In this document: positions 63,201-64,000 of the stretch, piece after piece | How positions within the stretch are numbered: position 1 is the stretch's first letter | How the letters are laid out: the number at the start of each line of letters is the position of its first letter | From: Aeromonas veronii | Lineage (GTDB): Bacteria; Pseudomonadota; Gammaproteobacteria; Enterobacterales; Aeromonadaceae | Assembly (NCBI RefSeq): GCF_040215105.1 | Contig: NZ_CP157875.1 | Location: 1,665,501 to 1,729,500 of the forward strand | Length of the DNA stretch: 64,000 bases | Direction of reading: 5' to 3' | The notes under the pieces: generated by a model | What the model saw: only the letters and a program-made list of their open reading frames with translations | Databases searched by the model: none | Told to the model about the DNA's origin: nothing | Program-made: the position numbers and the translations under genes

Positions 63201-64000
63201 CTGCCCACCACAACCGGCAAACAATTCGTCAATTATCAGATAGGTAGCAAATCTATCGCGGGCTAAGGAACTAACATCCTGCAATGGCCTATATTCATGG
63301 TTTTGCATTGGAAGGCCATTGATATCCAGATCTAACGTATCTAGGAAGTACAGACCTATCTGGCCGTTTACTTCTGTTACCAGCAAATTGTCTGGTTTGA
63401 GATCCCCATGCCCCAAGCCAAGAGCGTGCAATTGGTTGATACCACTGATAAGGTCATTGGCTACCTCGAACCGAGGTGTCAATACTTCTTTGCTCTTAGA
63501 TTCTAACCAAGAGGTCAGTTGCTGACCCTCTTCGATATAAGACTGAATTGTATATAGCCCCATCATCGAGAGCCCGAAGTCTACAACTGGTGCTGTCGGC
63601 AACGAGTGTTGCTTCAATGACTGGCAGCGTTCGATAAATCTAAGTAGCCTTCTATTGAGTCCCTTGTCGGTGTTCTGCGGCTGCAAGCCTGCCCAAATCC
63701 TAACGACCACTGGCCGACCTTCATATGTAGATCTGTAGCTCATTCGGTTACGAGCCAAATCTTGCGTTGGAGCACTAGTCGGAGGGAAGTCCAACATTAG
63801 GTTAATCGGTGAGCGATAAGCCTCTAGTGAGGAAATGATTTCAGCTTCATCATTGGCGACCTCACGGCTGTCCAGCACAAATAACTGAGTCAACTGACTT
63901 AACATTTCTCCAGCATCAGCTTGGCGAGACGCCGGCTCCATCGACAGGGATTGTTTTAGCCAGGAATGTAGCTGTCCCTCAAAAGGGTCAATAAGCGGAT
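60282..64000 (-). CDS. protein kinase-UPF1-like SF1 helicase fusion, N-terminus outside the window
   Basis: The first ATG is at 63941 (1219 residues from there), but the frame stays open to the edge and the 19 codons before it read like the end of a kinase C-lobe (SWLKQSLSMEPASRQ, then EMLSQL), so the protein is longer. Counting from 63941, residues 65-245 form a kinase with HGDLKPDN (178-185) and FLDTLD (199-204) in place of DFG; the beta-3 lysine position reads VVVRIW. Residues 590-1160 are a full superfamily 1 helicase: GPPGTGKTT (617-625), VIIDEAGRAT (888-897), VGDHKQLPP (914-922), DTIDSYQGSENR (1106-1117) and INVAISRAKERLLILG (1141-1156), with a coiled-coil insert near 745-790. It is a cytosolic ATPase on nucleic acid, probably in defence. 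Confidence 0.88.
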   Translation of the reverse strand, partial: PLIDPFEGQLHSWLKQSLSMEPASRQADAGEMLSQLTQLFVLDSREVANDEAEIISSLEAYRSPINLMLDFPPTSAPTQDLARNRMSYRSTYEGRPVVVRIWAGLQPQNTDKGLNRRLLRFIERCQSLKQHSLPTAPVVDFGLSMMGLYTIQSYIEEGQQLTSWLESKSKEVLTPRFEVANDLISGINQLHALGLGHGDLKPDNLLVTEVNGQIGLYFLDTLDLDINGLPMQNHEYRPLQDVSSLARDRFATYLIIDELFAGCGGQTELIRKEIRNGLGSELTQVPLSLEPLRDSLQRAAEQPLPKVEPLNLHWPNLLGDNGPQMLETDQGRLYLAVRTLPEFLQLFITGLKQKLILEAKWEGQELVLCKVRIKNISPAEFMRDAQQAANPKRHQHQIFEQPLKLQNGERITKDEASLMTILAKISAVAATQPPQTLGAKTSLTNDFERPFETNDRVDLHRLWSALVDAERDLHPTVTVASAPQKQGEIYLLQIQEDLTNFDSLDVSDQIQLMTDSLEDKWNYGTVDLSRSQGDMLAVMDARSMGFLRPGTRLKLVEVRSETSWQRRRQALQAVLQHETLIPSLVSWFDPTQPNPTPAVAPLPQPEDQVLASYGLDESKATAFRYVLNQPLSVVMGPPGTGKTTMLSALLDYLCQQPSVGRILLVSQSHVAVNELAVRTRQVMRRRLEANGLSPSIFEPSMVRLGDRQKIDDELLDVHVESLQARYRTAFHRNLDSRLLALAARMRLPNALVADVGDLYRRFGTELYQYIKAREELERLQSKMEELDERRRPQRDFEKTRSRLKRLYDALSHGLLAYTDLPQPLLEADDPMQELLELMAEKHQIYNPQSLLRLRGVLDTSHNWMLRLSADADGFAGFAARTRKLVIGTLVGIGKGAYNLAQNTYDIVIIDEAGRATASELAIAMQSARRVILVGDHKQLPPMNDPSLVRQVSQKLGLTLQEVLRTDFERAFISTQGAMLNMQYRMAPAIGDLISRVFYDGKLNTGRSPAEAWMKDLPKPWNRTVTWLDSSKSYEDDLRGTLTLGGSRKSKPTGARNSVEVDLICMSLRRLIAHPDALEQLHTWASEDNAPPIGIITGYRRQVQAIRARLDTDSWADGIRNLVRIDTIDSYQGSENRIIILSLVRNNKADKAGFIDDAPRINVAISRAKERLLILGAISFWGKRNNNSPLGNVYRYISSAIERGHPEYQKIQPEQLAIESQAATLKSTTTKQLTEAAHD

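Overview
The window reads as chromosomal DNA of a GC-rich gammaproteobacterium, most likely Aeromonas. That is an inference from gene content: a hinT-ycfL-lpoB-thiK run, ycfP-ndh, a second SecD/SecF pair, an E. coli-like lysine riboswitch ahead of lysC, and tandem ARG boxes ahead of argA. No species call can be made from sequence reading alone.

Layout. 1-5.6 kb: a tRNA-Pro(GGG) cut by the window edge, a dihydroorotase gene with a leftover second copy of its own 3' end, a two-domain 6-pyruvoyl-tetrahydropterin synthase-like gene, a LysE/RhtB exporter and a chemoreceptor. 5.8-9.6 kb: hinT, a TPR-like lipoprotein, ycfL, lpoB and a thiamine-kinase-like gene, packed with 1-11 nt overlaps. 9.6-24.3 kb: a lipoprotein, a second secD-secF pair, DUF924, DUF808, two tandem M3 oligopeptidases, ycfP, ndh, a membrane protein, a FadL-type porin and ybjQ. 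24.6-34.9 kb: an LTA-synthase-like phosphotransferase, a kinase-fold protein, riboswitch-controlled lysC, ArgR-controlled argA, msrA, and small housekeeping genes. 34.9-36.2 kb: an AT-rich insert with an HNH-type gene and a 15-bp inverted repeat. 36.2-40.5 kb: an AttEFGH-like ABC transporter operon. 40.6-52.4 kb: a DUF4357 protein, a Bcr/CflA exporter, two GT-C-like membrane proteins, a small periplasmic protein, an FAD oxidoreductase followed by two extra copies of its 3' end, and an operon joining an FTR1 iron permease to a beta-propeller hexaheme cytochrome c and a cytochrome-b-like membrane protein. 52.4-55.8 kb: yqhA and a Cache-domain chemoreceptor.

From about 55.85 kb to the end the DNA changes character: lower GC, orphan genes, long non-coding gaps. 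It holds a three-gene minus-strand operon (glycine-zipper peptide, an unrecognised 174-residue protein, and a 53-residue protein) preceded by a leader terminator, an AT-rich four- or five-helix membrane protein, a small gene broken by an amber codon, and a two-gene cassette. The cassette is a very large protein kinase-UPF1-like SF1 helicase fusion, continuing past the window edge, whose stop overlaps by 8 nt the start of an unrecognised 506-residue protein. This kinase-helicase cassette is the best candidate for an undescribed (probably defence) system here.

Two further patterns deserve attention. First, two unrelated genes (dihydroorotase and the FAD oxidoreductase) are each followed by extra, diverged copies of only their last 28 to 39 codons. 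Second, the FTR1 operon pairs an iron permease with a multihaem cytochrome instead of the usual EfeO/EfeB partners and has a Fur-box-like site in front.
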